64,000 nt of DNA, taken from the NCBI RefSeq assembly GCF_024347095.1, contig NZ_AP024903.1, positions 248,001 through 312,000 on the forward strand, written 5' to 3'. How positions within the stretch are numbered: the first letter of the stretch is position 1; each line of letters starts with the position of its first letter. This document shows positions 9,226 through 18,361 of this stretch, piece after piece. The notes under the pieces were generated by a model. That model was not told the origin of the DNA and did not search any database. It saw only the letters and a program-made list of their open reading frames with translations. Source of the stretch: Vibrio rhizosphaerae. Its GTDB lineage: Bacteria > Pseudomonadota > Gammaproteobacteria > Enterobacterales > Vibrionaceae. The position numbers and the translations under genes are program-made.

Positions 9226-9498
9226 TTAACGGTTATGAGCAATACTGCTCACGGCTGCCAATTCTGCGGCTTCTTGTTCTTGTTGCTCTTGACGCTCACG
9301 AGCATCAAGCACGTCTTTTGTAATCAGACCGTCTTCAATCTCGCGCAGGGCGATAACGGTCGCTTTATCGTTTTCTTCTGGCACCAATGGATCTTTTCCA
9401 CCTGTTTGCATTTGACGAGCGCGGCGGGCCGCAATAAGAACCAAATCGAAACGGTTACCAACTTTTTCAACTGCGTCTTGAACAGTTACGCGTGCCAT
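9226..9498 (-). CDS. rpoZ: RNA polymerase omega subunit
   Basis: Small 90-aa subunit that helps assemble RNA polymerase through the beta-prime subunit and forms part of the ppGpp site. The protein begins [20 protein letters not shown] and contains ARRARQM and [11 protein letters not shown], the conserved omega core. The C-terminus is rich in Gln/Glu (REQEAA-like REQEQQ segment), as in other Vibrio omegas. It lies between gmk and spoT; the gene-to-gene distances of 96 and 34 bp fit one transcription unit. Placement beside spoT is functionally apt because omega contributes to ppGpp binding. Confidence 0.97.
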   Translation of the reverse strand: MARVTVQDAVEKVGNRFDLVLIAARRARQMQTGGKDPLVPEENDKATVIALREIEDGLITKDVLDARERQEQQEQEAAELAAVSSIAHNR

Positions 9499-9594
9499 GA
9501 GAACTCCAACTTGTTAATAAAAATCTATAAATGACCAGAAATTATACAACCGAACCAAGTGAATTGTAAACTTCATGGGGTATCTCGTCGGGTT

Positions 9595-10668
<1,074 letters not shown>

Positions 10669-11952
10669 ATGAAAAAAATGAAGTTGACCACCAAAATCTT
10701 CATTGGTCTTACTGCCGGGGTCGTAGTCGGATTGCTTCTGCAAGGGGCGCCGGATATTGCGAATACTTATATTAAACCCATCGGAACTTTATTCATCAAC
10801 TTGATTAAAATGCTAATCGTCCCTTTAGTATTTTCATCGTTAATCGTGGGTGCCGCCAGTATCGGCGATATTAAAACTTTAGGTCGAATCGGAGGAAAAA
10901 CACTTAGTTACTACTTGTTAACAACAGCTTTTGCTGTGGCGATTGGTCTATTTTTAGCAACTATCTTTACACCGGGTGCCGGTTTGAGTATTCCGGTGAG
11001 TGGCACAAGTAAAGCGGTAGCAAGTGTCAGTCTGGTGGATACATTTTTAAATATTATCCCGAAAAACCCGCTGAAAGGACTGATTGAAGGCAATATGCTT
11101 CAGATTATTGCTTTCGCTTTATTTCTCGGTATGGGCGCGACGTCTCTACCGGAAAAGAAAGCCCAGCCATTTATTTCGTTTTTCGAAAGCGTGGCTGAAA
11201 TTATGTACAAAATTACCGGCTTTATTATGTCATTAGCACCTTATGGTGTGTTTGGCCTGATTGTTCCTGTTGTCGCTTCAAATGGTGCGGCCGTCCTGAT
11301 TCCGCTGATTAAAGTGATTGCTGCGGTATATGTCGGTTGTATTATCCAGATGGTGCTGGTCTATGCATTCACTGTCAAAGGGTTTGCAGGTATTTCACCG
11401 GTGCGGTTTATGAAAGGCATTCTCCCTGCTGCTGCGACTGCATTTAGTACGTCCAGCAGTTCCGGTACTTTGCCTGTCAGTATCCGGACAATTAAGGAAA
11501 ACTTTGGTGTATCTGACAAGATCGCAAGTTTTGTCTTACCTTTAGGGGCGACCATCAACATGGGCGGGACATCTCTCTATCAGGGGGTTTGTGCACTCTT
11601 TATTGCTCAGGTTTATGGCATCGATTTAACCTTCGCACAAATGGGAACCATCATTCTGACGGCAACTTTAGGTGCGATTGGAACAGCCGGTGTTCCCGGT
11701 GGTGGCTTAATCATGTTATCGATTGTTTTAACGTCAGTGGGACTGCCGTTAGAAGGCTTAACTTTGATTGCGGGCATTGACCGGATCTTGGATATGGCAA
11801 GAACATCGATTAATGTCATTGGTGATCTGGCGGCATCGATTGTCGTTGGCGCTTCAGAAAAAGAAATACAGTATCCTCAAGGAAAAGAGCAAACATCTGA
11901 ACAAGGAAGAGAACAAGAACGGGAAGTGGAATCAGCAACTTCACTTTCATAA
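10669..11952 (+). CDS. Dicarboxylate/acidic amino acid:cation symporter (DAACS/SLC1 family)
   Basis: Secondary transporter of about 427 aa in the Glt/DctA family. It has eight helices plus two re-entrant hairpins: HP1 serine motif STSSSSGTLPVS, TM7 GATINMGGTSLY, HP2 GTAGVPGGG and TM8 DRILDMARTSINVIGD. TM8 keeps the Asp, Arg and Asn that bind the substrate amino group and side-chain carboxylate in GltPh, so an acidic substrate is likely. The usual NMDGT motif reads NMGGT, which removes a sodium-site aspartate. I chose ATG 10669 because AGGA lies 5 nt upstream; the frame also opens at 10657. The C-terminus carries a Glu/Gln-rich tail of about 30 residues. The exact substrate is unknown. Confidence 0.92.
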   Translation: MKKMKLTTKIFIGLTAGVVVGLLLQGAPDIANTYIKPIGTLFINLIKMLIVPLVFSSLIVGAASIGDIKTLGRIGGKTLSYYLLTTAFAVAIGLFLATIFTPGAGLSIPVSGTSKAVASVSLVDTFLNIIPKNPLKGLIEGNMLQIIAFALFLGMGATSLPEKKAQPFISFFESVAEIMYKITGFIMSLAPYGVFGLIVPVVASNGAAVLIPLIKVIAAVYVGCIIQMVLVYAFTVKGFAGISPVRFMKGILPAAATAFSTSSSSGTLPVSIRTIKENFGVSDKIASFVLPLGATINMGGTSLYQGVCALFIAQVYGIDLTFAQMGTIILTATLGAIGTAGVPGGGLIMLSIVLTSVGLPLEGLTLIAGIDRILDMARTSINVIGDLAASIVVGASEKEIQYPQGKEQTSEQGREQEREVESATSLS

Positions 11953-12065
11953 TCATCTTATCTCTGTCCCCTGCATAGACCTACCTGCGCAGGGGCTGAT
12001 TGCTAAAGTCAAGACATCGCCCGTCTTTGGCTGCTTTTCGCCAACCATGTTTTCACCAATAATGT

Positions 12066-12100
12066 TCCGGCTTGTCCGTTAGGATGAGCCGGAGTATTTT
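12066..12100 (+). terminator. Rho-independent terminator after the symporter gene
   Basis: TCCGGCTTGTCC (12066-12077) pairs with GGATGAGCCGGA (12082-12093), a 12-bp stem with two G-U pairs and a GTTA loop, followed by GTATTTT. It lies 114 bp past the symporter stop and upstream of the yhhQ promoter. Confidence 0.65.
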
Positions 12101-12147
12101 CTCACGCACTTCGCTATGTCTTGCGTTTTTTACTGCATTGATCTCTC

Positions 12148-12175
12148 TTGCACTCATGGGATGTTGTTGTATAAT
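12148..12175 (+). promoter_or_regulatory. Sigma-70 promoter of yhhQ
   Basis: TTGCAC (-35, 12148-12153) and a consensus TATAAT (-10, 12170-12175) are separated by 16 bp. This predicts a start near 12182 and a leader of about 110 nt that contains a hairpin and the riboswitch. Confidence 0.75.
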
Positions 12176-12219
12176 CCGCCCTCTTTTTGAGCTGTTCAGT
12201 TCAATAAGAGCACAGAAGT

Positions 12220-12234
12220 GAGGCCATTGGCCTC
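12220..12234 (+). other. Leader hairpin upstream of the yhhQ riboswitch
   Basis: GAGGCC (12220-12225) and GGCCTC (12229-12234) form a perfect 6-bp stem with a 3-nt ATT loop, about 16 nt before the preQ1-like element. It lacks a U tract, so it is unlikely to be a terminator. It may insulate or stabilise the leader RNA. Confidence 0.5.
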
Positions 12235-12250
12235 AATGAACATATTTGTA

Positions 12251-12285
12251 TTTGGGTTCCCTCACCCCAAACCAAAAGAAAAAGG
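12251..12285 (+). promoter_or_regulatory. PreQ1-I type riboswitch controlling yhhQ translation
   Basis: TTTGGG (12251-12256) pairs with CCCAAA (12266-12271) as P1. The loop TTCCCTCAC carries the conserved UUC-like start, and an A-rich tail ends in AAGG (12282-12285). CCU in the loop (12260-12262) can pair with AGG (12283-12285), closing an H-type pseudoknot that would bury the Shine-Dalgarno 6 nt before ATG 12292. The layout matches the T. tengcongensis preQ1-I aptamer (GGG...CCCC, A-rich tail, AAGG). The downstream gene encodes the queuosine-precursor transporter, which is the expected target. The ligand is inferred. Confidence 0.8.
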
Positions 12286-12291
12286 TAGAAC

Positions 12292-12963
12292 ATGAGTCTC
12301 TTTACCATTGCACAGCAGCGCAAAGCGCTGAGTTTTCTCGTTTTATTTCACTTGCTGATCATTGCATCCAGTAATTATCTGGTACAAATCCCCTTTACGG
12401 TGATGGGTTATCACACCACTTGGGGCGCGTTTACATTTCCGTTTATTTTTCTCGCCACTGACCTCACCGTTAGAATCTTTGGTGCCAGACTGGCCCGACG
12501 CATTATCTTTTTAGTGATGCTCCCGGCTTTAGCCGTTTCATATCTCTTGTCGGTTTTGTTCTTTCAAGGACATTTTCAGGGAGTTCAGCACTTGGGGCAA
12601 ATCAACTGGTTTGTCGCTCGGATTGCGATTGCCAGCTTTATGGCTTATCTGTTCGGGCAAGTGCTGGACGTTCAGGTTTTTAACCGTTTACGCCAACTTA
12701 AACAGTGGTGGATTGCACCAACCTGCTCGACATTATTTGGCAATGCACTTGATACGGTCGCCTTCTTTGGCATTGCTTTCTACCAAAGCCCCGATCCGTT
12801 TATGGCACAACATTGGCAGGAAATCGCGATGGTTGATTATGGCTTTAAATTGGTGATCAGCTTAGGGCTGTTTGTTCCGATGTACGGTGTGTTACTGAAC
12901 TATCTGGTGAACCGTATTACCGCAATTAATCCCGATTTTTCACTGACGAGTGTAAAAGCTTAA
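12292..12963 (+). CDS. yhhQ: Queuosine precursor (preQ0/preQ1) transporter YhhQ
   Basis: Integral membrane protein of 223 aa (COG1738/vitamin uptake-like family) that imports 7-cyano- or 7-aminomethyl-7-deazaguanine for tRNA queuosine. About six hydrophobic helices are visible. Family blocks include SNYLVQIPF, TTWGAFTFPFIFLATDLTVRIFG with its acidic residue, and the later FGNALDTVAFFGIAF. The AAGG ribosome site lies 6 nt before the ATG and is part of the riboswitch pseudoknot, so translation should fall when preQ1 is plentiful. It is monocistronic: it has its own promoter upstream and a terminator follows on the opposite strand. Confidence 0.93.
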   Translation: MSLFTIAQQRKALSFLVLFHLLIIASSNYLVQIPFTVMGYHTTWGAFTFPFIFLATDLTVRIFGARLARRIIFLVMLPALAVSYLLSVLFFQGHFQGVQHLGQINWFVARIAIASFMAYLFGQVLDVQVFNRLRQLKQWWIAPTCSTLFGNALDTVAFFGIAFYQSPDPFMAQHWQEIAMVDYGFKLVISLGLFVPMYGVLLNYLVNRITAINPDFSLTSVKA

Positions 12964-13022
12964 AGTGCTGCGCTTCAGGTTGTTTGTCCTGAGTGCGTTC
13001 CTCACAACATTCTGACGTTGTG

Positions 13023-13058
13023 AAAAAAGGCCCCGATAAATACCGGTTTATCGGGGCC
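13023..13058 (-). terminator. Strong terminator of the symporter operon (also between convergent genes)
   Basis: GGCCCCGATAAA (13029-13040) pairs perfectly with TTTATCGGGGCC (13047-13058) around TACCGG. On the minus strand it is followed by TTTTTT. It ends the minus-strand symporter operon about 55 bp after the stop and lies between convergent genes. Confidence 0.9.
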
Positions 13059-13112
13059 TGATTAATCGAAGTGACTCGATTTGCTGCGAGTTATATCCGT
13101 TTGGATGAGCCT

Positions 13113-14816
13113 TTAATGGTGATGTGCGGTACCAGCCCCTTTCGGATAGCGAATCGACTCAACCATTTCCTGCACATCATCGGGAACTTCTGCCGTGAAT
13201 TTATTCACGACAATCGCGACCACGAAGTTCAGACACATGCCTAATGTACCGATGCCTTCCGGACTGATACCGAACCACCAGTTGGCTGGTGTATTGTCTG
13301 CCGGATTGATGAACTTAAAGTAGATAATGTACGCCGCAGTGAAAAGGATCCCTGAGAGCATTCCCGCAATTGCCCCTTCTTTATTCATCTTCTTATAGAA
13401 AATCCCCATAATAATTGCCGGGAAGAAGGAGGCTGCAGCAAGGCCGAAGGCAAAGGCGACCACCTGCGCCACGAAACCCGGCGGGTTGATACCCAGATAA
13501 CCGGCACCGATGACGGCCAGTGCTGCCCCGACCCGTGCTGCGAGTAGTTCTTGCTTGTCCGTCATGTCCGGTTTGAAGCCTTTTTTGAGCAAGTCATGTG
13601 AGATCGAGGTGGAGATCACCAACAGCAGACCGGCGGCGGTTGAGAGTGCCGCTGCCAGACCACCGGCCGCCAGTAAGGCAACCACCCAGTTTGGCAGTTT
13701 GGCTAACTCCGGAGATGCCAGAACGATAATATCCCGGTTGATCTTCACTTCATTACGCGCATCACCGGCGTAAAACATGCGACCATCACCATTCTTATCT
13801 TCCCATGAAACCAATCCGGTACTTTCCCAGTTTTTAAACCAACTCGGTGCATCCGCAGACTGAACCCCTTTCATGTCCGGACCATTGATGGTATCGATCA
13901 TGTTGACCCGGGCAAATGCCGCCACTGCAGGTGCTGTTGTATAGAGCAGGGCGATAAACACCAGTGCCCATCCGGCAGAAATTCGTGCATCAGAGACTTT
14001 CGGGACCGTAAAGAAGCGGATGATAACGTGGGGGAGACCTGCCGTACCGACCATTAAGGCGGCGCAGATAAAGAAGACATCCACCATACTTTTCGAACCG
14101 TCAGTATAGGCGGTAAAGCCCAGCTCTTGGGTTAGACCATCCAAGCGATCCAAGAGATACGTATCGGTCCCTGAAATGGTTGAACCGAATCCCAGTTGCG
14201 GAATCGGTGTGCCGGTCATCATGAGTGAGGTGAAAATGGCTGGTACCAGAAATGCAAAAATGAGTACACAATATTGTGCAACCTGCGTATAGGTGATGCC
14301 CTTCATGCCCCCCATGACCGCATAGAAGAATACAATCGCCATCCCGATAATAATGCCCATGTTGATATCGACTTCAAGAAAGCGCGCGAATACAACACCC
14401 ACCCCACGCATCTGGCCGGCAACATAGGTGAAAGAGACGAAAATGGCACAAAAGACCGCAACCATTCGCGCTGTTCTGGAATAATATCGGTCACCGATAA
14501 AATCCGGGACGGTAAATTTACCGAATTTTCTAAGATAAGGTGCGAGGCAAAGTGCAAGTAGGACATAGCCGCCAGTCCAACCCATCAGGTAGACACCGCC
14601 GTCATAGCCAATAAAAGAAATGATCCCCGCCATTGAAATAAATGATGCTGCAGACATCCAGTCAGCAGCCGTTGCCATCCCGTTCGCAACCGGATGGACG
14701 CCTCCGCCAGCAACATAAAACTCACTGGTTGAAGCCGCTCTTGCCCAGATCGCAATCCCGATATACAAGGCAAAAGTCAGGCCCACGAGGATAAATGTCC
14801 AAGTTTGAATATCCAT
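13113..14816 (-). CDS. Sodium:solute symporter, VC_2705 subfamily (acetate/monocarboxylate type)
   Basis: Large subunit (567 aa) of a two-component sodium/solute symporter of the SSS family, related to ActP. About 13 helices are expected. Visible features are FYVAGGGVHPVANGMATAADWMSAASFIS near residues 33-60, GQMRGVGVVFARFLEVD, HVIIRFFTVP, and AALSTAAGLLLVISTSISHD with the SSS sodium-binding serines. An insert of about 70 residues (around 310-380, rich in charged residues) lies between helices. The gene follows the 88-aa DUF4212 subunit by 14 bp, an arrangement specific to this subfamily. A LuxR-type regulator of the CrbR kind lies just downstream, which suggests acetate-linked control. Substrate assignment is inference. 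Confidence 0.92.
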   Translation of the reverse strand: MDIQTWTFILVGLTFALYIGIAIWARAASTSEFYVAGGGVHPVANGMATAADWMSAASFISMAGIISFIGYDGGVYLMGWTGGYVLLALCLAPYLRKFGKFTVPDFIGDRYYSRTARMVAVFCAIFVSFTYVAGQMRGVGVVFARFLEVDINMGIIIGMAIVFFYAVMGGMKGITYTQVAQYCVLIFAFLVPAIFTSLMMTGTPIPQLGFGSTISGTDTYLLDRLDGLTQELGFTAYTDGSKSMVDVFFICAALMVGTAGLPHVIIRFFTVPKVSDARISAGWALVFIALLYTTAPAVAAFARVNMIDTINGPDMKGVQSADAPSWFKNWESTGLVSWEDKNGDGRMFYAGDARNEVKINRDIIVLASPELAKLPNWVVALLAAGGLAAALSTAAGLLLVISTSISHDLLKKGFKPDMTDKQELLAARVGAALAVIGAGYLGINPPGFVAQVVAFAFGLAAASFFPAIIMGIFYKKMNKEGAIAGMLSGILFTAAYIIYFKFINPADNTPANWWFGISPEGIGTLGMCLNFVVAIVVNKFTAEVPDDVQEMVESIRYPKGAGTAHHH

Positions 14817-14830
14817 GTGTCACTCCTTCA

Positions 14831-15097
14831 TCAGTCTTCGTGGACGTTGTATTTCTTGTCGAGTGCGTTCATTCGCCAGACATAGATAAAAATGAGGGCA
14901 ACAAAGACATAAATTGAGCCTTGCTGGGAAAACCAAAATCCAAGTTTAAAACCACCGAATTGAATGGTGTTCAGCGCGTCTACAAATAAAACCCCGGCAC
15001 CATAAGAAACCAGAAACCAAATTGTCAGCAGGGTTCCCATGATTCCTAAATTCTCTTTCCAGTAAGCTTGTGCGTGCTCTGATGATTCAAACGCCAT
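14831..15097 (-). CDS. DUF4212 small subunit of sodium:solute symporter
   Basis: An 88-aa protein with two transmembrane helices (about residues 18-40 and 53-75) and the family pattern AQAYWKENLGIM, LLTIWFLVSYGAGVLF, WFSQQGSIYVFVALIFIYVWRMN. This is the DUF4212 accessory subunit found only beside VC_2705-type symporters; it is distinct from the DUF485 partner (YjcH) of E. coli ActP. AAGGAG lies 6 nt before the ATG. It is the first gene of the two-gene operon. Confidence 0.92.
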   Translation of the reverse strand: MAFESSEHAQAYWKENLGIMGTLLTIWFLVSYGAGVLFVDALNTIQFGGFKLGFWFSQQGSIYVFVALIFIYVWRMNALDKKYNVHED

Positions 15098-15431
15098 AGC
15101 TGTCTCCTTCCTGTTATCGGTATTATTGTTAATACAATGTTACGATTATAAAATAGCAGGTCGTTATGGTTTGATCTTTGCAACTTTAGTCGGGTAATAA
15201 ATGCTGGTATATCGATGGATTGGCAGGTTTTTATTGAGATGATAAATGTAAAATATATGTTAAATGATGTGGTTGTTAGCCAAAAGTATATACAGCGAAC
15301 CACATCCGATGTGTTTACACTCAATCAAATAGGGTGTTCACATCAAATCAGGTTCAGCGAATAGGAAATGAATTGAATGTAAGCATCATTGACTTGATGC
15401 CCGATCGTGGTCTGATGAAATAACAGGTGAT
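15098..15431. other. Upstream region of the symporter operon
   Basis: 334 bp, AT-rich, between the crbR-like stop and the DUF4212 start. On the minus strand a TATAAT (15150-15145) precedes the ribosome site by about 35 bp without a good -35, which would suit an activator-dependent promoter. No gene was seen. Confidence 0.4.
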
Positions 15432-16061
15432 TCAGCCGCTAATTTCATTCAGCAGAATGACGGCTTGCGTACGATTTTTGACCCCGAGCTTGCGAAAAAT
15501 AGCAGTCATGTGGGCTTTGATTGTGGCTTCTGAAACATTCAACTCATAGGCAATCTGCTTATTGAGTAAGCCATCTGACAGCATGCCCAATACTTTGTAT
15601 TGTTGTGGTGTCAAGGTCGCAATCTTTTCGGCCAAATCGTTATCGGGGTGGTTGGTTACAACCAGATCTTCGGGGAAGTATGGGTCGCCATTCAGTACTT
15701 GGTTGAGAGCATTGACCAGTGTCCGCATATCGCTGGATTTGGGAATAAAGCCAAACGCACCATGCTTTTTCACTTGTGCTACAACGGTCGGTTCTTCACT
15801 GGCTGATACCACGACAATCGGTAAATCCGGGTAAGCATTTTTGAGTTGAATTAGACCCGAGATGCCGTTACTGCCGGGCATTTTTAGATCAAGTAAAACC
15901 AGATCCGGTTCGGCCTCTTTTGCCAGAAGGGTCAGGAGTGCATCGAGTGTATCGGCTTCTTGGAGATTGGCACCACTCACGGCCATATGCACTGATTGAA
16001 ACAGGGCATTACGGAAGAGGGGATGATCATCTGCGATAATGATGGTGTAGGTCGCGTCCAT
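15432..16061 (-). CDS. crbR: LuxR/NarL-family response regulator (CrbR-like)
   Basis: Response regulator of 209 aa. The receiver domain (about 1-125) shows the acidic pair IIADDHPLFRNAL, phospho-acceptor Asp in LVLLDLKMPGSNGI, the Ser in VVVSASEEP and the Lys in GFIPKSSD. The LuxR-type helix-turn-helix (about 145-205) reads TPQQYKVLGMLSDGLLNKQIAYELNVSEATIKAHMTAIF in pieces. In V. cholerae the regulator encoded here, between dsbD and the VC_2705 symporter, is CrbR of the CrbS/CrbR acetate-switch system. The name is given from this synteny and from memory of the family. No histidine kinase gene is adjacent, as expected if CrbS is encoded elsewhere. Confidence 0.85.
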   Translation of the reverse strand: MDATYTIIIADDHPLFRNALFQSVHMAVSGANLQEADTLDALLTLLAKEAEPDLVLLDLKMPGSNGISGLIQLKNAYPDLPIVVVSASEEPTVVAQVKKHGAFGFIPKSSDMRTLVNALNQVLNGDPYFPEDLVVTNHPDNDLAEKIATLTPQQYKVLGMLSDGLLNKQIAYELNVSEATIKAHMTAIFRKLGVKNRTQAVILLNEISG

Positions 16062-16220
16062 GACTATTCATATTTTCACAAGTTGTTAACCAAATTATTG
16101 TTCCGTTTATAGTTTTGCACAATATCGGAGCATGAAAACTCTGAACTCTATCCCCTTTTTTGCATACATCTTTGTGTGCGGGCTTCCCGATTGTATGTCA
16201 ATACATTCTCGGTGTGAGCT

Positions 16221-16251
16221 CGGAGTCCTTTACCTGCCGGTAAGGACTCCG
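16221..16251. terminator. Hairpin between dsbD and the response-regulator gene
   Basis: CGGAGTCCTTTACC pairs with GGTAAGGACTCCG (13 bp with one bulged T) around TGCC, about 50 bp past the dsbD stop. There is no good U tract on either strand, so it may be a weak or Rho-assisted terminator or an mRNA-stabilising hairpin. Confidence 0.45.
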
Positions 16252-16303
16252 CTTTGCATTCGTCACAACGGGTATTGTGATTTCGCATCCGGGACAATAT
16301 GCG

Positions 16304-18097
16304 CTATAAATCATATTGGTGCAGATGTTCTAAGAACTCATCAGCCGCCATAAAGCCGGTAATTCGCGCCTGCTGAACGCGTTCTCCTGCCATATTCCAG
16401 AAGCTGAGTGTCGGCAATCCGAGGACTCCCAGATGATTCAGCAGTGCTTTATTTTGCGCATTGTTTGCCGTGACATCAGCCTGAATGAGACGATAATTGG
16501 CGAGCTTTTGCTGTACGGTATGATCTGAAAACGTATATTTTTCGAACTCTTTACAGGCAACGCACCAGTCTGCGTAAAAGTCGATCATGACCGGTTGTTG
16601 ATTTACTTTTGCTAAAGCCAGCTGGTGTGTCAGTTCCTCAATATTCTGAATCCGGACAAATGATAGTGACTCGGCATTTGCCGGCGATGTGATGATGCCG
16701 GAATACAGCACCGCCGGTGTCAGGGAAAGTCCAACACCAGCAAGAGAAAATACCAGTAGTAATGTTTTGCGGAGCTGGCTGGCTGCCGAACGGAGACTTG
16801 TCAGTAATATCCAGAGGAAAAGACTCACACCAAGCAGAGCCCATAAGCTGACTGACCATAATTCGGGGATGATTCGCTCCAGCAGGAAAATCGGTGCAGC
16901 AAGGAGGATAAACCCGAACAGCGTTTTCATTTTTTCCATCCACGGTCCCGATCTAGGCAGAAAACGCTGACCGAAAACAGCAATGACGATCAATGGTATC
17001 CCCATGCCGAGCCCTAACAGATAAAGCGCGATACCACCGAGCATCAAGTCACCCGTCTGTGCCACGTATAGTAAAGCACCAGAGAGTGGGGCGGTGGTAC
17101 AGGGAGAACAGATCAGTCCGGAAATCGCGCCCATGATAAAGACACCCAACTGACGACCGCCGGACTGCCGTTGACTGAGGTTATTTAGGGGCGTCTGTAA
17201 ACTGGATGGCATTTGAATCGTGTAAAGACCAAACATGGAGAGTGACAATAGGATGAAAAGCAGGCTGAACGTGATGAGAATTGCCGGACTTTGGAGCGCG
17301 GCCTGAAATTGTAAGCCAGCCGAGGCAACCACCAGTCCGAGTAACGTATAGGTGAGGGCCATGCCCTGAACATAAATGACGGCCAGTCCGAAGGCCTGTT
17401 TCTTATTAAGATTGTTCTGACCAAGCACAATACTGGTGACAATCGGATACATGGGAAAAACACAAGGGGTAAAGGCTAAGCCAATCCCGAGAAACAGGAA
17501 TAATACAACGGTCCAGAAATCTTGTCCCAGCGCGTCAGCTAAACGATTTTGTTCTGCCTGAGGCAAGGCTTGCTGCGTCGTCTGACTGTTTTGTTTCTGT
17601 AACGGCTGAGATGCCGCGCTGTTTGACGGTTGTGAAGTTGCTGCCGGCGGAAGCGGGGCTATCGGCACGGTGCGAACTTCTGGCGGATAGCAGAAGCCTT
17701 GTTCGGCACAGCCTTGATATCCGACTTGAATCTCAGCATTTTTCCCCGCATCAGCCAGTTCCAGTGTGATTTGCAGTGGGGTGTTATAGATATTCACATC
17801 CCCGAAAAACTCATCATGATGTGATTCACCCTGATGCATATGCGTTGAGAGGATGCGTACTTGTTGTGGGTCGAAATTCAGTTTGTGTTGATACAGATAG
17901 TAGCCCGGCTTGATATCCCAGCTCAGGGTTAATTGATTTCCTTGTTGATAGGCGAGAAAGGGAAACGCCTGATCGACCGTCACGAATCGCGATTGATTCG
18001 GGGTAAAAGCGGAGGACAACGGCGCATCAAATTGCTGAGCATGAAGCGGTAATAAGGCCGATACCAGCATTGTCAAAATGAGAAAAATAGTCCGCAT
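16304..18097 (-). CDS. dsbD: Thiol:disulfide interchange protein DsbD
   Basis: Transfers electrons from cytoplasmic thioredoxin across the membrane to periplasmic DsbC/DsbG and CcmG (597 aa from the chosen start). Three parts are visible. The N-terminal immunoglobulin-like alpha domain has the redox pair in GCAEQGFCYPP, an eight-helix membrane core has the cysteines in TPCVFPMYP and ICSPCTTAPLSGALLY, and a C-terminal thioredoxin domain has DFYADWCVACKEFE. The frame could open at a TTG at 18151, but ATG 18097 begins a proper signal peptide (MRTIFLILTMLVSALLPLHA), so I chose it. dsbD follows aspA in the same direction, as in enterics. Confidence 0.96.
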   Translation of the reverse strand: MRTIFLILTMLVSALLPLHAQQFDAPLSSAFTPNQSRFVTVDQAFPFLAYQQGNQLTLSWDIKPGYYLYQHKLNFDPQQVRILSTHMHQGESHHDEFFGDVNIYNTPLQITLELADAGKNAEIQVGYQGCAEQGFCYPPEVRTVPIAPLPPAATSQPSNSAASQPLQKQNSQTTQQALPQAEQNRLADALGQDFWTVVLFLFLGIGLAFTPCVFPMYPIVTSIVLGQNNLNKKQAFGLAVIYVQGMALTYTLLGLVVASAGLQFQAALQSPAILITFSLLFILLSLSMFGLYTIQMPSSLQTPLNNLSQRQSGGRQLGVFIMGAISGLICSPCTTAPLSGALLYVAQTGDLMLGGIALYLLGLGMGIPLIVIAVFGQRFLPRSGPWMEKMKTLFGFILLAAPIFLLERIIPELWSVSLWALLGVSLFLWILLTSLRSAASQLRKTLLLVFSLAGVGLSLTPAVLYSGIITSPANAESLSFVRIQNIEELTHQLALAKVNQQPVMIDFYADWCVACKEFEKYTFSDHTVQQKLANYRLIQADVTANNAQNKALLNHLGVLGLPTLSFWNMAGERVQQARITGFMAADEFLEHLHQYDL

Positions 18098-18309
18098 AAT
18101 TGTCCGTATTAAAAGGATATGTTTGACTTGAGTTGGCTCATCATAACGCAAGTTTTCCGGGAAATGCGAGAGATAGCAGCCAGTCTTGGGCAGATAGATT
18201 CAAGTATTCGACCAAAAGCCAAAAAAAGGCGATGGCTCTCTGACGATATTCTCAGAATAGAAGGAAGAATTTGTGTGATAGGGTGGATATTTGAATTCAG
18301 GATAACTGA

Positions 18310-18340
18310 TTCTGCGATATCCGGGACGGATACCGCAGAA
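18310..18340. terminator. Hairpin between aspA and dsbD
   Basis: TTCTGCGATATCC and GGATACCGCAGAA form a 13-bp stem around a 5-nt loop, about 20 bp after the aspA stop. It has no U tract. It could reduce read-through from aspA into dsbD. Confidence 0.45.
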
Positions 18341-18361
18341 TGTTTCAGGTCAGACAAACTG

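Noticed and set aside
11968..11995. CCCCTGC...GCAGGGG inverted repeat after the symporter gene
   Set aside because: No U tract; the better terminator is at 12066-12100.
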